Below are positions 9,068 to 16,392 of a DNA stretch of 64,000 nucleotides, one piece after another. Origin of the DNA: Maccoyibacter intestinihominis (lineage in GTDB: Bacteria > Bacillota > Clostridia > Lachnospirales > Lachnospiraceae); the NCBI RefSeq assembly GCF_040096355.1, contig NZ_JBBMEX010000002.1, forward strand, positions 62,001 to 126,000. The letters are read 5' to 3'. Every line of letters starts with the position of its first letter. The stretch's first letter is position 1. The notes beneath the pieces were generated by a model that had not been told where the DNA came from, did no database searches, and saw nothing but the letters and a program-made list of their open reading frames with translations. The position numbers were made by a program, and so were the translations under genes.

Positions 9068-10132
9068 ATGGAAATAAGAATGGAAAAATGTAAGGAATTA
9101 AAGCAGAAACCGGATCAGAAGCATTTAGGCTTCGGCAAATATATGACGGATTATATGTTTGTCATGGACTGGACAAAAGATGAGGGCTGGAAGGATGCAA
9201 GAATTGTACCATATGCACCGATCACTTTAGAACCGGCATGTGTAACACTTCATTATGCACAGGAAACTTTTGAAGGTATGAAAGCATACCGCACGGCAGA
9301 AGGAAAAATCCAGTTATTCCGCCCGGAGATGAATGCAAAGAGAATGATCAACTCCAATGCAAGACTTTGCATGCCGGAAGTGCCGGAAGATATGTTTGTA
9401 GAAGCAGTAAAAGCATTAGTAAAAGTAGAAGAGGACTGGGTACCGTCAGAGCCGGAAACTTCTTTATATATCAGACCATTTATGTTTGCAACAGAAAGTG
9501 CTCTTGGAGTGCATATGGCAACTGCATACAAATTCATGGTCATCTGCTGTCCGGTAGGAGCTTATTATGCAGAGGGTATCAACCCGGTTAAGATTTTAGT
9601 AGAGGATGAGCTGGTCCGTGCCGTAAAAGGTGGAACAGGATTTACAAAATGCGGTGGTAACTACGCTGGTTCTATTTTAGGACAGGTAAAAGCAGAAAAA
9701 ATGGGATATTCCCAGGTGCTTTGGTTAGACGGCGAGCATCGTAAATATGTAGAGGAAGTCGGAACCATGAACATCATGTTTAAAATTGACGGCGAAATCT
9801 ATACAGCACCAATCGAGGGAACTGTTCTTCCGGGTGTGACCAGAGATTCCATGATCCATATTTTAAGAGACTGGGGTTACAAAGTAAATGAGACAAGATT
9901 ATCCATCGATGATCTAATGAAAGCCGGACATGACGGAAAATTAGAGGAAGTATTCGGAACCGGTACGGCAGCCGTAATTTCTCCTGTTGGTGAGTTACGT
10001 TATAAAGATGATGTGATTACCATCAATGACTTTAAGATCGGTGAATTAACCCAGAAATTATACGATACACTGACCGGAATCCAGTGGGGCAAACTGGAAG
10101 ATAAGTACGGATGGACAGTAGAAGTAAAGTAG
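9068..10132 (+). CDS. ilvE: Branched-chain amino acid aminotransferase
   Basis: A 354-residue PLP-dependent fold-type IV transaminase of the longer (type II) branched-chain group. Visible landmarks are EGMKAYRT, the FTKCGGNYAGS segment with the likely PLP lysine, EEVGTMNIMF, and LPGVTRDSMI. It interconverts valine, leucine and isoleucine with their 2-oxo acids using glutamate, in the cytoplasm. GGATGGAGG precedes the ATG by 8 bases. The gene stands alone and ends about 80 bases before the split sleC-type gene. Confidence 0.95.
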   Translation: MEIRMEKCKELKQKPDQKHLGFGKYMTDYMFVMDWTKDEGWKDARIVPYAPITLEPACVTLHYAQETFEGMKAYRTAEGKIQLFRPEMNAKRMINSNARLCMPEVPEDMFVEAVKALVKVEEDWVPSEPETSLYIRPFMFATESALGVHMATAYKFMVICCPVGAYYAEGINPVKILVEDELVRAVKGGTGFTKCGGNYAGSILGQVKAEKMGYSQVLWLDGEHRKYVEEVGTMNIMFKIDGEIYTAPIEGTVLPGVTRDSMIHILRDWGYKVNETRLSIDDLMKAGHDGKLEEVFGTGTAAVISPVGELRYKDDVITINDFKIGELTQKLYDTLTGIQWGKLEDKYGWTVEVK

Positions 10133-10157
10133 GATCCGTTTGACCATAAGTCAGTGA

Positions 10158-10185
10158 CACATTTTTGATTTTTCCTGCATAAAAT
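10158..10185 (+). promoter_or_regulatory. Sigma-K-like promoter motif before the split sleC-type gene
   Basis: CACA (10158-10161) and CATAAAAT (10178-10185) are 16 bases apart. This fits the mother-cell sigma-K pattern mACm-N16-CATAnnnT. No good sigma-A promoter is seen in the 80-base gap after ilvE. The motif is short and degenerate, so chance is possible. It fits the expected late sporulation timing of sleC genes. Confidence 0.35.
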
Positions 10186-10212
10186 ATTTTGAAGAAAAAT
10201 ATGAGGTTTTCT

Positions 10213-11160
10213 ATGGCAGGAAGCAAAATCAGAGTCATGCAGACCGAAGGCGTGGACAGAGGAAAACTACAGGTAAATGTAACAGGAAGCAGGAGGCACA
10301 GACCGATTCCAAATGCCCGGATCCAGTTGTCCTATACAGCAGACCCGGAGACGGAGTTAGAGGAATTAGATACAAATGAGTCAGGGCAGACGGAACAGGT
10401 AACCCTCCCAACCCCTCCCTTAGAATATAGTATGCAGCCGGGAGAGCAGCAGCCATATGCAGAGTATACGATCCAGGTAACTGCAAGGGGTTATCATCCG
10501 GTCAATGTTTCCGGTATCAATGTGTTTGCAGATGAGACCGCAATCCAGGAAGTTGAGTTAGAACCAACCGGAGAAATTGAGGAAGAACAGGAAAACATTG
10601 TGATTCCGGCAAATACACTGTTTGGAGATTATCCGCCGAAAATTGCAGAAGCAGAAGTAAAACCGGTAGCAGAAACCGGAGAGATCGTACTTAATCGCGT
10701 AGTCATTCCGGAGTATGTGATCGTGCATGATGGAGCACCAACGGATTCTACAGCAAAGAATTATTATGTACGTTACAGAGATTATATTAAAAACGTTGCA
10801 TCCAGTGAAGTTTATTCCACATGGCCGGACGCAACACTGCGGGCGAATATTTTAGCGATCATGTCCTTTACATTGAACCGTGTCTATACGGAATGGTATC
10901 GGAATAAAGGCTATGATTTTACCATTACATCGTCAACGGCATTTGACCATAAATGGGTATTTGGACGGAATATTTTTTCTAATATTTCAAGGATTGTCGA
11001 TGAGATGTTTGTGAACTATCTATCGAGACCAAATGTAAGACAGCCGATCTTAACGCAGTATTGTGACGGTGACAGGGTCTCTTGCCCGAACTGGATGACC
11101 TTTTGTCATTTGCGTACCAACTTTAAAAAGCCTGCTGTTTATGGGCAGTTTGCGAGATAA
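10213..11160 (+). pseudogene. sleC: Spore cortex-lytic enzyme SleC-like, 5' part split by the prophage
   Basis: This fragment holds the N-terminal and central regions of a SleC-type cortex-lytic enzyme. Landmarks are YVIVHDGAPTDSTAKNYYV, YIKNVASSEVYSTWP, FTLNRVYTEWY, TITSSTAFDHK and LTQYCDGDRVSCPNW. SleC degrades spore cortex peptidoglycan during germination. The ATG at 10213 is preferred because GAGG lies 6 bases upstream. The family reading stops at the tryptophan codon 11092-11094, inside the 7-base attL core. After that come about 20 phage-encoded residues and a stop. The rest of the gene is at 54656-55045. As integrated, the fragment lacks the C-terminal peptidoglycan-binding domain. Confidence 0.88.
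11093..11099. other. attL core (GGATGAC)
   Basis: The 7 bases GGATGAC here and at 54654-54660 are the longest identity between the two prophage ends. Left context reads AACT-GGATGAC-CTTTT and right context AAAA-GGATGAC-ACAGT. Joining across this core restores the SleC frame exactly (CPNWM then TQWGSKYLG). A very short core is normal for large serine integrases. Confidence 0.8.
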
Positions 11161-12635
11161 AAGAAGATATTCACGGAACCGGTAGCACGGTCAAATACGA
11201 TTTTTTCAATAATGCTTCTGGCGGCTTTGTTCTTTTCTTCCATGCCAATATCAGGATTGGTTATAACCTCATATACATTTTTGATACGGTCCATCATAAT
11301 AGGTTTTGCTTCCTCCGGGGAAAGAGCAGGTTCTTCGATATGCTCTATTTTTTTCAAAAGCATTTCTTTTTCAGTCTGAATAATGGATTTGTTCTCTTTG
11401 TATTCTTCTAATGTGTCAATTCCATCCCGATATGCTCGTTTAATGCGCACCTCTTTTTTTTCAATCTCATTTAATCTGGTCAAAAGCTGCTGCTTTTGGG
11501 AAGAGTCCAACGTAGTCGGATTTAAAACATCAAAATGGATCTTACCGCTGGTCATAGCATCTTCTAAAGAGTGCATGATAACCGGCTCTAATTTTATTGC
11601 AGAGATGGATTGATTCGTATTACAAATTCCTTTTTGATATCCATAACATTGAAAATTAATATACATACGGTCCTTATTCTTAGAGGCGGTTCGTTTTACC
11701 ACAAGTGTGCGTCCACAGGAAGAACACTTTAAGAGACTTGAAAGCCAATGATGACATACAGAAGTAGGCTTGCGGTAGGCAGGCTTATAGGTACTTTCTA
11801 TTCTTTTTTGAGCTTTGTCAAATTGTTCTTTGGAAATAATAGGTTCATGTTTTCCATCTGCAATAATCCATTCAGACTTATCACGGAGTTTATGATCCTG
11901 ATCATGTTGATTCCAAATAGTTTTTCCAATATAAGTAGGATTTTTTAAAATATAAGTAACGCTGCGTCTTTGAAACGGCTTTTTGTGCCCAGTCTGGTAT
12001 CCATGTTCATTTAAATACCGGACGATTTCAAAAATCCCCATTTTTTTCTCGGTATATAAGTCAAAGATCAGTTGAATGAGTTCTGCTTCTTCCGGAACGA
12101 TCACGGGAGTCTGACGATAGCCGGGAATGCGATAGCCTAGAGGCGGTCTTGCCTGATAATTTCCACGCATTGCATTTTCAGCCATACCACGAGATACTTC
12201 ACCGGAAAGCCGGATAGAATAATACTCGTCCATCCATTCTATGATACGCTCGATCAAAGAACCAAATGGATCATCACTTATCGGCTCTGATACGGAAATG
12301 ACATCGACATTTTCACGTTTCAACATGGATTTGTATACGATAGATTCTTCCTGATTTCTGGCAAAACGGCTGTACTTCCAAACGAGGATAACATCAAAAG
12401 GATGTTCCTTTGATTTGGCTTCAGCGATCATATTATTAAACTGTGGACGCTGTCTTGCACTTCTGCCGCTGATCCCGCTATCGATATAAATGTGTTCCTT
12501 TAATACAATGATGTTATGAGCTTCTGCATATTCCATAAGCAGGCGTTTTTGAGCATCCGGTGAAAGCTCTTCCTGCAAGTGCGTGGATACGCGGATATAT
12601 AAAGCTCCATTTTTTACTGGTTGGATATTTGCCAT
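11139..12635 (-). CDS. int: Large serine recombinase (phage integrase)
   Basis: A 498-residue integrase. The N-terminal resolvase domain has ALYIRVSTHLQEE with the catalytic serine at residue 17, then IDSGISGRSARQRP and VWKYSRFARN. A recombinase domain follows (PPLGYRIPGY, FQRRSVTYILKNPTYIGK). A zinc-ribbon region has CSSCGRTL, and a coiled-coil tail comes last. It would catalyse attP x attB integration and, with a directionality factor, excision. The ATG at 12635 is chosen because AAGGAGG lies 6 bases before it. Its 3' end stops about 40 bases from attL. No directionality factor gene could be recognised in the window. Confidence 0.95.
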   Translation of the reverse strand: MANIQPVKNGALYIRVSTHLQEELSPDAQKRLLMEYAEAHNIIVLKEHIYIDSGISGRSARQRPQFNNMIAEAKSKEHPFDVILVWKYSRFARNQEESIVYKSMLKRENVDVISVSEPISDDPFGSLIERIIEWMDEYYSIRLSGEVSRGMAENAMRGNYQARPPLGYRIPGYRQTPVIVPEEAELIQLIFDLYTEKKMGIFEIVRYLNEHGYQTGHKKPFQRRSVTYILKNPTYIGKTIWNQHDQDHKLRDKSEWIIADGKHEPIISKEQFDKAQKRIESTYKPAYRKPTSVCHHWLSSLLKCSSCGRTLVVKRTASKNKDRMYINFQCYGYQKGICNTNQSISAIKLEPVIMHSLEDAMTSGKIHFDVLNPTTLDSSQKQQLLTRLNEIEKKEVRIKRAYRDGIDTLEEYKENKSIIQTEKEMLLKKIEHIEEPALSPEEAKPIMMDRIKNVYEVITNPDIGMEEKNKAARSIIEKIVFDRATGSVNIFFYLANCP

Positions 12636-12675
12636 AACGTGCCTCCTTCTTATAATATATTTTTTTGTCATCCAT
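12514..12675 (-). CDS. Possible leader peptide overlapping the integrase start
   Basis: A 53-codon frame starts at an ATG with AGGAGG 7 bases upstream (12688-12683). It runs into the integrase gene in another frame and ends at 12514. Its start region MDDKKIYYKKEARYGK spans the integrase ribosome site, so its translation could open or block integrase translation. There is no family match that I recognise. The strong ribosome site is the main support. Confidence 0.35.
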   Translation of the reverse strand: MDDKKIYYKKEARYGKYPTSKKWSFIYPRIHALAGRAFTGCSKTPAYGICRSS

Positions 12676-12693
12676 GTAAAATCCTCCTAGTAT

Positions 12694-12732
12694 GCAAAAA
12701 AGCCTTGAAAGAAAATTCCAAGACTTTTTTGC
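12694..12732 (-). promoter_or_regulatory. Terminator-like hairpin in the integrase mRNA leader
   Basis: The arms GCAAAAAAGCCTTG and CCAAGACTTTTTTGC pair over about 14 positions with one mismatch, and T-runs lie in the arms on both strands. It lies between the integrase promoter (12765-12792) and the integrase start, immediately after a second perfect hairpin (GACTGG/CCAGTC, 12733-12747). Transcripts to the integrase gene must pass it, so it may be an attenuator. Confidence 0.6.
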
Positions 12733-12764
12733 GACTGGACACCAGTCATTCGCTAATTAACTAC

Positions 12765-12792
12765 ATTATATCATATGTTAAAGTCTTGCCAA
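12765..12792 (-). promoter_or_regulatory. Integrase promoter
   Basis: On the minus strand, TTGGCA (12792-12787) and TATAAT (12770-12765) are spaced by 16 bases, with an extended TG before the -10 box. The start site would be near 12758, giving a leader of about 120 bases before the integrase ATG. Confidence 0.65.
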
Positions 12793-12893
12793 GTATTCGC
12801 AGTTGAAAATTTTTAGGCTATACAAATTTATTTATATCATTCAAGCATATCTAGTGGCTCAAATTATACATATAAGTATCTGTAGTGTATATT

Positions 12894-13661
12894 TTATTTT
12901 ACTAAATCCTTTGTAAATTTTTCTCTTTTAGACCACATAACAGGAATAACATCGTAATTATTCATAGATGTAATGATACTAGAAGATATTTTTTTCCCTT
13001 CATCCTGGAGAAAAACATATAATGTGGAAAGGTAATCTTTCCTTGCTTGACTTGTGTCATTCCATAAAAATAGAATACTATTAGTTTGTTGTTGGTCTAT
13101 ATTGTTTACAACCTTTATAATTCGTTCAGGAGCGTTTTTGGATTTTGGAATAAGAAAATCGTAATTTGTGGTTAATCCGCTAATGCCAGAAAATGAAACA
13201 TTCTGAGAATAGCGAATATCGTTTTTATCTAAAAATAACTGGACATCTTCTATAAAAAGAGACTGTACAGTATTTTTTGCAGTATAAAATAAATCACTTA
13301 TTTTTATCATACATTGTGTAAGCAGATGGATTTTTTGATACAGTTCTTCTTTTGAGCATGTGATATATAGTTCATCATCATCAGATTTTTTTACTCCATG
13401 CGAAAGAAGTATTTGATTAAATATTGTAGTTCTTTTTTTGCTAGAAAATAAATTAAAATTCGATAAATATAATTCACTTAGAGTTTCACTATCATCTGTA
13501 ATAATATAACGATTTCCATCAAATTTAATAAAAATTTCAGTACAATCATTATTTCTGTCTAAATATGGAAGTGTCAATCTAGATATATTATTATTTATAT
13601 TAAATTGTTGTGTATTATCATATAGCCATTTGAAATATCCATCTTTAAAATTGTTTTTCAT
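12894..13661 (-). CDS. DUF1828 (and DUF1829-like) domain protein
   Basis: A 255-residue cytoplasmic protein. The N-terminal half matches the DUF1828 pattern: TEIFIKFDGNRYIITDDSET followed by a helical segment. The C-terminal half has a predicted alpha/beta fold with ILFLWNDTSQARKDY, as in DUF1829 proteins. Function is unknown. It starts one base after the stop of the DUF6978-like gene, so the two form a coupled pair. The pair sits between integrase and a repressor, where phages often carry defence or superinfection genes. The DNA is AT-rich compared with the phage late genes. Confidence 0.7.
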   Translation of the reverse strand: MKNNFKDGYFKWLYDNTQQFNINNNISRLTLPYLDRNNDCTEIFIKFDGNRYIITDDSETLSELYLSNFNLFSSKKRTTIFNQILLSHGVKKSDDDELYITCSKEELYQKIHLLTQCMIKISDLFYTAKNTVQSLFIEDVQLFLDKNDIRYSQNVSFSGISGLTTNYDFLIPKSKNAPERIIKVVNNIDQQQTNSILFLWNDTSQARKDYLSTLYVFLQDEGKKISSSIITSMNNYDVIPVMWSKREKFTKDLVK

Positions 13662-13662
13662 A

Positions 13663-14109
13663 TCACATCACACCTTGTATAATAACATTTTCTGTATTTA
13701 TATTGCACATATGGCAAAAATCAATAAAAACAGTTGTAAAGTCATTTATATTTGAGAATAGCTTACCATATTCTCCATCTAAATCATATACTCTATTGCC
13801 ATAGTTTTCGTCAAATATGTGTATATGATTTCGAGATGAAAGAGAACCATCTCTATACATATGAGGTTTACAATCTATTTCTAGTCGAATCATAATTGTA
13901 TTTGAATTAGAATGCCGGTTTTGTAGTTTCTTTTTTGAAATAGTTATACTGCTTTTTCTATCTGTATCAATTAAAAAAGTATCTCTTGTTGAATCAGACA
14001 AAACAAGAATTGGATTTGAAGCTTTTTCGCCAGCTATAGGTAATTCTATCTTTTCTTCAAAAAAATGTTTTTTTAAGAGAATTAATTGCTTATATTCTTC
14101 ATTTGTCAT
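13663..14109 (-). CDS. DUF6978-like protein
   Basis: A 148-residue protein resembling the DUF6978 family. Visible landmarks are PILVLSDSTRDTFLIDTDR, IMIRLEIDCKPHMYRDG and HIHIFDENYGN. The histidine-rich middle could be a metal site, but no known catalytic motif is clear. It is the first gene of a two-gene unit with the DUF1828 protein. Such pairs recur in mobile elements by my recollection and are candidate antiviral or toxin-antitoxin units. That role is inferred from position only. Confidence 0.6.
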   Translation of the reverse strand: MTNEEYKQLILLKKHFFEEKIELPIAGEKASNPILVLSDSTRDTFLIDTDRKSSITISKKKLQNRHSNSNTIMIRLEIDCKPHMYRDGSLSSRNHIHIFDENYGNRVYDLDGEYGKLFSNINDFTTVFIDFCHMCNINTENVIIQGVM

Positions 14110-14132
14110 ATCTACCTCCCATAATAATGTGC

Positions 14133-14459
14133 CTATTTTCTTTTTGTCTTAATAAATTCGGCAAAAGACTTAATCTCGTCAAGTTCTTTTTCGGTATATC
14201 CATCTACGTCAAAGTAAGCTACAGTGGTTGCTGGTTCTGCTGCCTTATCCTCAATCAAGTCGGATTTATTAATATGAAAATAATCAGCGAGAGTTTGAAC
14301 CTTTCCCATGCGTGGAATGGCAATTCCTTTGCACCAAGTATTAAAAGTCTGAGGAGAGACGCGAATGTTTTTAGCAATTTCCGATTGGTTTTTTCCACTT
14401 TTAGTAACATAGGAGTTTAAATTTTTTGAAAAAATAGCTTTCTGTTTATCTTCGCTCAT
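14133..14459 (-). CDS. Short XRE-family repressor-like protein (first switch)
   Basis: A 108-residue protein with an N-terminal helix-turn-helix (KNQSEIAKNIRVSPQTFNTW, then LADYFHINKSDLIE) and a short acidic tail, without a peptidase domain. It is upstream of the DUF6978/DUF1828 pair on the same strand (24 bases away), so it may control that unit as well as its divergent partner at 14635. The main lysogeny repressor is more likely the gene at 15856-16233. Confidence 0.85.
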   Translation of the reverse strand: MSEDKQKAIFSKNLNSYVTKSGKNQSEIAKNIRVSPQTFNTWCKGIAIPRMGKVQTLADYFHINKSDLIEDKAAEPATTVAYFDVDGYTEKELDEIKSFAEFIKTKRK

Positions 14460-14482
14460 ATTTAATCTCTCCTTACATCCTA

Positions 14483-14511
14483 ATAATAGGGTTTAATTTT
14501 ATTATAGTCAA
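14483..14511 (-). promoter_or_regulatory. Promoter for the 14133-14459 regulator
   Basis: On the minus strand, TTGACT (14511-14506) and TATTAT (14488-14483) are 17 bases apart. The ribosome site AAGGAGAG and the ATG follow within 30 bases. Confidence 0.5.
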
Positions 14512-14576
14512 CAAAAAACAAAAGAAATTTGATGTAAACTAGCAGATATTAAAGGTATTGTGATAAGGATTAGGGA

Positions 14577-14609
14577 TGCGGAACTGGAATATATTTCTGG
14601 TTTCGCATT
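14577..14609. promoter_or_regulatory. Imperfect inverted repeat between divergent regulators
   Basis: TGCGGAAC...GGAA and TTC...GGTTTCGCA form an imperfect 33-base dyad in the space between the two divergent helix-turn-helix genes. It is a candidate operator of the first switch. Confidence 0.3.
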
Positions 14610-14634
14610 TTAAGAAAACAGGGTAAAATAAGTT

Positions 14635-14844
14635 ATGAGGTGCATCATGAAAATTTTACTGGGAGAGATTATGTTTGAAAAAAATATCACATACCCAGAA
14701 CTGGCGAGATTAAGTGGTGTGAGCAGATCAACACTGCACAGGATGGCGAATGGTCAGAAAACGAACTCAATTGAGCATTTAGAGCAAATCGCAAAAGCTC
14801 TGAATATGAGAATATCTGACCTTTATGAATCCGATTGGAAGTAA
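14635..14844 (+). CDS. Small XRE/Cro-like DNA-binding protein
   Basis: A protein of up to 69 residues, almost entirely one helix-turn-helix: YPELARLSGVSRSTLHRMAN then LEQIAKALNMRISDLYE. Two ATGs are possible: 14635, or 14647 with a GAGGTG only 4 bases upstream. It is divergent from the regulator at 14133-14459, as in a CI/Cro pair, and may switch the adjacent accessory genes. Confidence 0.8.
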   Translation: MRCIMKILLGEIMFEKNITYPELARLSGVSRSTLHRMANGQKTNSIEHLEQIAKALNMRISDLYESDWK

Positions 14845-14877
14845 TTAGAAATCGTCAGATGCACTTTTTTAAATACA

Positions 14878-14939
14878 ATTTCCCATATCCGGGAAATCTT
14901 TCAAAAATTGTAGAAAAAATCCGCTTCTCTCTCTATAAT
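14878..14939 (+). promoter_or_regulatory. Hairpin and -10 box before the 37-residue gene
   Basis: A dyad ATTTCCC/GGGAAAT (14878-14897) is followed by TATAAT at 14934-14939, about 25 bases before the start codon of the small gene. No convincing -35 box is seen, so an activator could be needed. Confidence 0.3.
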
Positions 14940-14964
14940 AAACGTAGAGAGGAGGGAGAGGGTT

Positions 14965-15078
14965 ATGACAGATTATCAGAATAGCATTTACCGACTGGTC
15001 AAAAACATTCGGTCAGAATCAGGTTTGAAACGCATTTATAAACTGGCGTTGTTTTTATATTTGAAAGAGGAGAGCTGA
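14965..15078 (+). CDS. 37-residue microprotein (LKRIYKL type)
   Basis: MTDYQNSIYRLVKN is followed by LKRIYKLALFLYLKEES. A strong GAGGAGGGAG precedes the ATG. A 33-residue protein at 44800-44901 shares the LKRIYKL...LY core, so this is a genuine small family repeated in the same prophage. It is probably a short amphipathic helix. Function is unknown. Both copies lie downstream of a repressor/Cro-like pair. Confidence 0.65.
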   Translation: MTDYQNSIYRLVKNIRSESGLKRIYKLALFLYLKEES

Positions 15079-15098
15079 ATAGTTCTCCTCTTTTAATA

Positions 15099-15284
15099 TT
15101 ACAAGGCTTTTTTTATAATAATTGATTCCCCGTTAAATTCAAGAGAAAGGGATTTGTTGTCAGGAGAAATTCCAATTTGATCAGCCCATAGCTTAGGAAT
15201 GGAAACCTTGCAATTATAAGCATTCTTACTTGAATTTCCGCCGCATTTTCCAATAATCATATTCGCTTTTCTTTTTTCAGTCAT
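15099..15284 (-). CDS. AbrB/SpoVT-like small DNA-binding protein
   Basis: A 61-residue protein with the swapped-hairpin AbrB pattern: NCKVSIPKLWADQIGISPD then SLSLEFNGESIIIKKA. Its ATG overlaps the stop of the upstream gene (ATGACTGA), so translation is coupled. In type II systems AbrB-fold proteins act as antitoxins or autoregulators. Here it is the third gene after a RelE-like toxin and a helical small protein. Confidence 0.65.
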   Translation of the reverse strand: MTEKRKANMIIGKCGGNSSKNAYNCKVSIPKLWADQIGISPDNKSLSLEFNGESIIIKKAL

Positions 15285-15480
15285 CCCAGTTAATATCCTT
15301 TGCATTAATATATTCACCGTTTTCTGCTTTTTCCAGTTTTGTACGCTCTGATGGTGTGAGCTTAGTATAATCCGGGTCCCATGCGAGAACAAGGCGTTTT
15401 ACAAATTCAAGGGCAAAATTCTGCTCCTGTGCCGGAAGCATTTCTAACATAGATACTGTTTGTTCAATCGTCTTTGTCAT
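15277..15480 (-). CDS. Antitoxin-like small protein
   Basis: A 67-residue acidic protein: TIEQTVSMLEMLPAQEQNF, KRLVLAWDPDYTKLTPSER, ending GEYINAKDINWDD. The pattern of a short helical N-terminus and an acidic C-terminal tail is common in antitoxins paired with RelE/ParE toxins. AAGGAGG lies 6 bases before the chosen ATG at 15480. It is 22 bases after the toxin gene, an order of toxin first and antitoxin second. Confidence 0.7.
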   Translation of the reverse strand: MTKTIEQTVSMLEMLPAQEQNFALEFVKRLVLAWDPDYTKLTPSERTKLEKAENGEYINAKDINWDD

Positions 15481-15502
15481 TTTTTTCCTCCTTTGGAGGG
15501 GA

Positions 15503-15763
15503 TTATTTATATATATCCCCTCGACTTCCAATGTCCATTATGTAAAGTATTTCAAGTTCGTTATCAGAAAGATATTTATAAATGATACGGTATTTTCCAA
15601 CCCTTAGTCGATAACGACCATCTTTATAACCACTCATCTTTTTTATATCTCCCTCAGCAGGCTTATGAGTGAGTTTTTCGATAGCATTCAAAATCAAGTT
15701 ACGTTGCGGCTTTTGTAATGCTTTTAAATATTTAACAGCTGATTTTTCATATTGTATTTCCAA
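15503..15763 (-). CDS. RelE/ParE family toxin
   Basis: An 86-residue protein with the RelE/ParE fold pattern: YEKSAVKYLKALQKPQRN, then GDIKKMSGYKDGRYRLRVGK and YRIIYKYLSD, ending YIMDIGSRGDIYK. The RLRVGKYRIIY strand is diagnostic. RelE toxins cut mRNA on the ribosome, while ParE toxins poison gyrase. I cannot decide which. AAGGAGG stands one base from an ATG at 15769 but 7 to 8 bases from the TTG at 15763, so TTG is the likelier start. Confidence 0.88.
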   Translation of the reverse strand: MEIQYEKSAVKYLKALQKPQRNLILNAIEKLTHKPAEGDIKKMSGYKDGRYRLRVGKYRIIYKYLSDNELEILYIMDIGSRGDIYK

Positions 15764-15855
15764 TTCCATTCCTCCTTCATCTGTATATAGTATATACAAT
15801 TGGTAACCAATAGTCAAGAATTTTTTACATTTTTTCAAAAAAAGAAACCGCTGCA

Positions 15856-16233
15856 TCACGGTTTCTCTTCACGAATTTTCTTAAATTTCTGTATTATCCG
15901 GTCTATTGCTTCTAAATCTTCAATGTCTAAGCTGGCTGCACCCTTCAAGATTGTCTTGTGCAATTCATTTTCGCCTGCCATGATCCTGTCAATCTGCTCC
16001 AGAAAAACTTCGTCTGAATCTTGAAACATTTCGCCTGATCCGGTGGTTAACCAAATATAATCGACATGGAACTCACGGCAGATTGATTTTATCATTTGAT
16101 CTGTTACTCCGCGTTCATAATGTTCTATCTTGCTGATGGCAGTTTTTCCGACTCCAAGTCGTTCTCCAAATTTTTCAAGTGTCAATCCCAGTTCTTTTCG
16201 TAAAATTTTAACTCTGTCATTAATGTTTTCCAT
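15856..16233 (-). CDS. Main lysogeny repressor, XRE family
   Basis: A 125-residue protein with an N-terminal helix-turn-helix (TLEKFGERLGVGKTAISKIE) and a helical C-terminal part (SLDIEDLEAIDRIIQKFKK). It lacks the LexA-like peptidase domain, so induction is not by RecA-stimulated self-cleavage and may depend on antirepressors. It is divergent from the early rightward promoter, with two identical operator-like repeats between them. The toxin-antitoxin cluster lies directly downstream. Confidence 0.88.
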   Translation of the reverse strand: MENINDRVKILRKELGLTLEKFGERLGVGKTAISKIEHYERGVTDQMIKSICREFHVDYIWLTTGSGEMFQDSDEVFLEQIDRIMAGENELHKTILKGAASLDIEDLEAIDRIIQKFKKIREEKP

Positions 16234-16273
16234 CTAAAGCCTCCTCTCTATCTGACCTCATATTATCACTTAA

Positions 16274-16346
16274 ATTCTAAAAAATCAAGAAAAAAGTTGT
16301 CAAAGGGGATTTTTATATTGACAATAATGGCAAAGGGGATTATAAT
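16274..16346. promoter_or_regulatory. Genetic switch: divergent promoters with twin operators
   Basis: Rightward: perfect consensus TTGACA (16318-16323), 17 bases, TATAAT (16341-16346). Leftward: TTGACA (16303-16298), 18 bases, TAGAAT (16279-16274). CAAAGGGGAT occurs exactly at 16301-16310 and 16331-16340. One copy overlaps the leftward -35 box and the other the spacer next to the rightward -10 box. This geometry fits mutual repression by the repressor and Cro-like protein. Confidence 0.82.
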
Positions 16347-16392
16347 GTACCCATAGACAACAGATGAGCAACTATAACGAGGAGGTGTTTTT

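Noticed and set aside
12667..12673. A third copy of GGATGAC (minus strand) in the integrase leader, as a possible secondary att site
   Set aside because: A 7-base word is expected by chance a few times in 64 kb, and the flanks do not match either prophage end.
12765..12780. CATATGAT as a sporulation-type -10 box for the integrase promoter
   Set aside because: No matching -35 element at the proper distance was found, and the overlapping TATAAT with extended TG and TTGGCA is a better sigma-A promoter. The same CATATGATATAATG string precedes the flavin reductase gene.
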